Assembly: GCA_014360385.1 (NCBI GenBank)
Contig: JACIXO010000055.1
Coordinates: 1-7,823, forward strand
Reading direction: 5' to 3'
Origin: Actinomycetota bacterium
GTDB lineage: Bacteria; Actinomycetota; Humimicrobiia; Humimicrobiales; Humimicrobiaceae
DNA: 7,823 nucleotides
The number at the start of each line of letters is the position of its first letter. Positions within the stretch are counted from its first letter, which is position 1. Below, one piece after another: positions 6,340-7,823 of the stretch. The position numbers were made by a program, and so were the translations under genes. The notes below the pieces were generated by a model. It saw only the letters and a list, made by a program, of their open reading frames with translations, had not been told where the DNA came from and did no database searches.

Positions 6340-6356
6340 ACTTAGCTTAACTAAGT
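6340..6356 (+). other. Small hairpin just after mrdA
   Basis: ACTTAG (6340-6345) and CTAAGT (6351-6356) form a perfect 6-bp stem with a 5-nt loop, starting 11 nt after the mrdA stop. It is AT-rich and not followed by a T run, so it is at best a weak attenuator or RNA-processing site. Confidence 0.25.
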
Positions 6357-6412
6357 CTAACCCGGTGTGTTTCTAGCCATCTCTAAGTTATTGTTTACCT
6401 TAAATTTGTATT

Positions 6413-6476
6413 AAGCTGCAAGCGGAAAAGCTGGAAAGGCATTGTAAAACATTGTAAAAGAAATGTTGTAAAAAAA
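6413..6476. repeat. Tandem CATTGTAAAA repeats in the mrdA-rodA gap
   Basis: CATTGTAAAA is present at 6440-6449 and again, perfect and adjacent, at 6450-6459. A degenerate third copy, ATGTTGTAAAA, follows at 6463-6473. AAGCTG also recurs at 6413 and 6428. The 210-nt gap contains no ORF of note and no clear promoter. The repeats could bind a regulator of rodA or simply be slippage products. Confidence 0.5.
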
Positions 6477-6527
6477 TTAAGAAATAAAAAGCTAAAATAA
6501 AGAAAATTAAGAGAGAGCAATTACATT

Positions 6528-6531
6528 GGGG
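6528..6531 (+). promoter_or_regulatory. Ribosome binding site of rodA
   Basis: GGGG lies 8 nt before ATG 6540, a weak but well-placed Shine-Dalgarno sequence that supports this start over internal alternatives. Confidence 0.5.
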
Positions 6532-6539
6532 TTAAATAA

Positions 6540-7730
6540 ATGGTGGAATTTAAGAAAGATCTAAGGATACAGGAAAAGAAGGAAAAAAAGTTAAGAATAA
6601 AGTTTGACTTTATTCTTCTTTCATCTGTGATTTTGATTTCCTTGTTTGGCATTCTTATGATTTACAGTGCCACGAGATTCAGCCTTCCTGGTGAGGTAGA
6701 TGATCCGCAGTACTATATGAAGAGGCAAGCGCTCTTTTTCGGGATAGGCCTTGCCCTTCTTCTTTTAACCCAGCTTATAGATTACAGGAAGCTTAAAAAA
6801 TACTGGCTTTTGATTTTTGGAGTTAATATAGTTTTTCTTATTTCGGTACTTTTGTTTGGGTATGAGGTTCATGGTTCTAAGAGCTGGCTTGACTTAAAAT
6901 TTACATCTGTCCAGCCTTCTGAATTTTCCAAAATATTTATGGTAATATCAGTTGCTGCAGTTCTTTCCAGGTGGAGGGGAGAAAAAGAAAGTAAAACAGG
7001 GTTTAAGAAAGTGTTCTTCTCGCTTTTAATATCCTTTATCACCATAATCCTGATTATGCTTGAGCCTGACTATGGAACTTCATTAATATTTTTTCTCACT
7101 TATATTGGAATGCTTTTCATATCAGGAGCAAATTTTCTATATTTTCTGGGAATATTAATATTAACCCTTGGAGGGCTTGTATTTGGATTTAAGATTGGAC
7201 TTATAAAGCAATATCATCTTGACAGACTGCTTGTTCTTATTAAACCTGAGGTCGAAAAGGAGGGGATTGGTTATAACTTGTTCCAATCCAAGCTGGCAAT
7301 AGGTTCAGGTGAGCTCTGGGGTAAGGGTCTTTTTCTTGGAAAACAGACGAATCTTAATTATGTTCCTGAACACCACACCGATTTTATTTTTTCAGTGATC
7401 GGGGAAGAACTTGGTTTTTTTGGAGCGCTACTAGCAATAATTTTGTTAACGATAATTATATGGCGTTGCTTTTATGTATCCAGTGTTGCAAGCGACAGAT
7501 TTGGTTCGCTTGTTAGCGGAGGAGTGGGCTTTATAATCCTGTCCCAGGTATTTATAAATATCGGGATGACTATAGGCATAATGCCTATTATAGGTGTTCC
7601 TCTACCATTTTTAAGTTATGGAGGCTCTAACCTTATAAGTGTGTTTTTAGGAATAGGAATTGTTGAAAATGTATATGCAAGGAGAGAAATGAGAAGAGAT
7701 TATGAGATTGCATACCAGGAATTTTACTGA
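6540..7730 (+). CDS. rodA: RodA, SEDS-family peptidoglycan glycosyltransferase
   Basis: Polytopic enzyme that polymerises lipid II into glycan strands for lateral wall growth, working as a pair with PBP2. The 396 residues begin with a charged, Lys-rich cytoplasmic tail of about 22 residues; hydrophobic segments then extend to about 380, consistent with ten membrane helices. Family motifs: GSKSWLDL (W116) with QPSEFSK just after, EPDYGTSLIF, and the large outer loop PEHHTDFIFSVIGEELGF, whose D281 aligns with the essential Asp of SEDS proteins (D280 in B. subtilis RodA). The C-terminal PIIGVPLPFLSYGGS motif is complete. HTDFIF rather than a division-type sequence, and the neighbouring mrdA, favour RodA over FtsW or SpoVE. 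It starts 210 nt after mrdA, so it may be on the same transcript or have its own weak promoter. Confidence 0.96.
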   Translation: MVEFKKDLRIQEKKEKKLRIKFDFILLSSVILISLFGILMIYSATRFSLPGEVDDPQYYMKRQALFFGIGLALLLLTQLIDYRKLKKYWLLIFGVNIVFLISVLLFGYEVHGSKSWLDLKFTSVQPSEFSKIFMVISVAAVLSRWRGEKESKTGFKKVFFSLLISFITIILIMLEPDYGTSLIFFLTYIGMLFISGANFLYFLGILILTLGGLVFGFKIGLIKQYHLDRLLVLIKPEVEKEGIGYNLFQSKLAIGSGELWGKGLFLGKQTNLNYVPEHHTDFIFSVIGEELGFFGALLAIILLTIIIWRCFYVSSVASDRFGSLVSGGVGFIILSQVFINIGMTIGIMPIIGVPLPFLSYGGSNLISVFLGIGIVENVYARREMRRDYEIAYQEFY

Positions 7731-7750
7731 CTTTGCTGGTTTTTTATTTT
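7714..7750 (+). terminator. Weak candidate intrinsic terminator after rodA
   Basis: ACCAG (7714-7718) can pair with CTGGT (7736-7740), and the right arm is followed at once by TTTTTATTTT. The stem is only 5 bp with a 17-nt loop and its left arm lies in the last codons of rodA, so the fold is marginal. Placement at the end of the cluster is what makes it worth listing. Confidence 0.25.
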
Positions 7751-7823
7751 AAAATTTCTCAAGCTTTGAAGTCCGGCTTTTCTTCTATAGGGGTAGCATT
7801 TCTTTTTTCGTGATGAAAAACAA
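7731..7823. other. Short region after rodA, no supported gene
   Basis: Ninety-three AT-rich bases to the window edge. It holds a T-rich tract, the palindrome ATTTTAAAAT (7746-7755) and, on the minus strand, a 20-codon open frame ending at a stop read from 7761 to 7759 that could be the tail of a convergent gene. An ATG at 7813 on the + strand has no well-spaced ribosome binding site. Confidence 0.4.

Noticed and set aside
5..7730. Evidence of horizontal transfer or a mobile system in this window
   Set aside because: No transposase, integrase, tRNA, terminal repeats or abrupt base-composition change is visible; the gene set and order are those of a core chromosomal cell-shape locus.
7810..7823. 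Possible start of a + strand gene (GTG ATG AAA AAC)
   Set aside because: Only four codons are visible, and the nearest GGGG (7790-7793) is about 16-19 nt upstream, too far for a good ribosome binding site.

Overview
This A+T-rich window reads as one co-directional bacterial chromosome segment, with every supported gene on the + strand. It holds a cell-shape (rod-complex, or elongasome) cluster in the order mreB-mreC-mreD-mrdA-rodA. Four upstream genes precede it: a membrane double-zinc-ribbon protein, ndk, a small DUF4321-like membrane protein and maf. No phage, transposon, CRISPR, rRNA or tRNA signal is visible, and there is no gene-free stretch over 300 bases.

Layout. Positions 5-436: a two-helix membrane protein with two C-terminal Cys4 zinc ribbons, possibly cut at its 5' end by the window edge. 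542-1021: nucleoside diphosphate kinase with an unusual N-terminal extension. 1070-1321: an 83-residue two-helix membrane protein. 1447-2100: a divergent Maf nucleotide pyrophosphatase. 2123-3160, 3174-3980 and 3977-4498: MreB, MreC and MreD, nearly touching or overlapping. 4470-6329: PBP2 (MrdA), overlapping mreD by 29 nt. 6540-7730: RodA, after a 210-nt gap. 7731-7823: non-coding or the tail of a convergent gene.

How the genes work together. MreB filaments position the machinery from the cytoplasmic side, and MreC and MreD link it across the membrane. RodA (SEDS polymerase) makes glycan strands from lipid II, and PBP2 cross-links them. Maf and NDK are nucleotide-metabolism enzymes often found beside this cluster. 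All catalytic motifs of MreB, PBP2, RodA and NDK are intact. Maf carries substitutions at conserved positions.

Organism. I cannot name it. DUF4321 and maf just upstream of mreB recall Clostridia-like Firmicutes. ndk near mreB and the zinc-ribbon family recall Actinobacteria. The mixture, with low GC, suggests a deep-branching Gram-positive-type lineage (inference from remembered gene orders, not from a search). A minCDE block, common between mrdA and rodA in clostridia, is absent.

I see no clearly new biological system. The best leads are a Cys3His site in PBP2 aligning with a described zinc site, the divergent Maf, the extended NDK, and short tandem repeats in the intergenic gaps.
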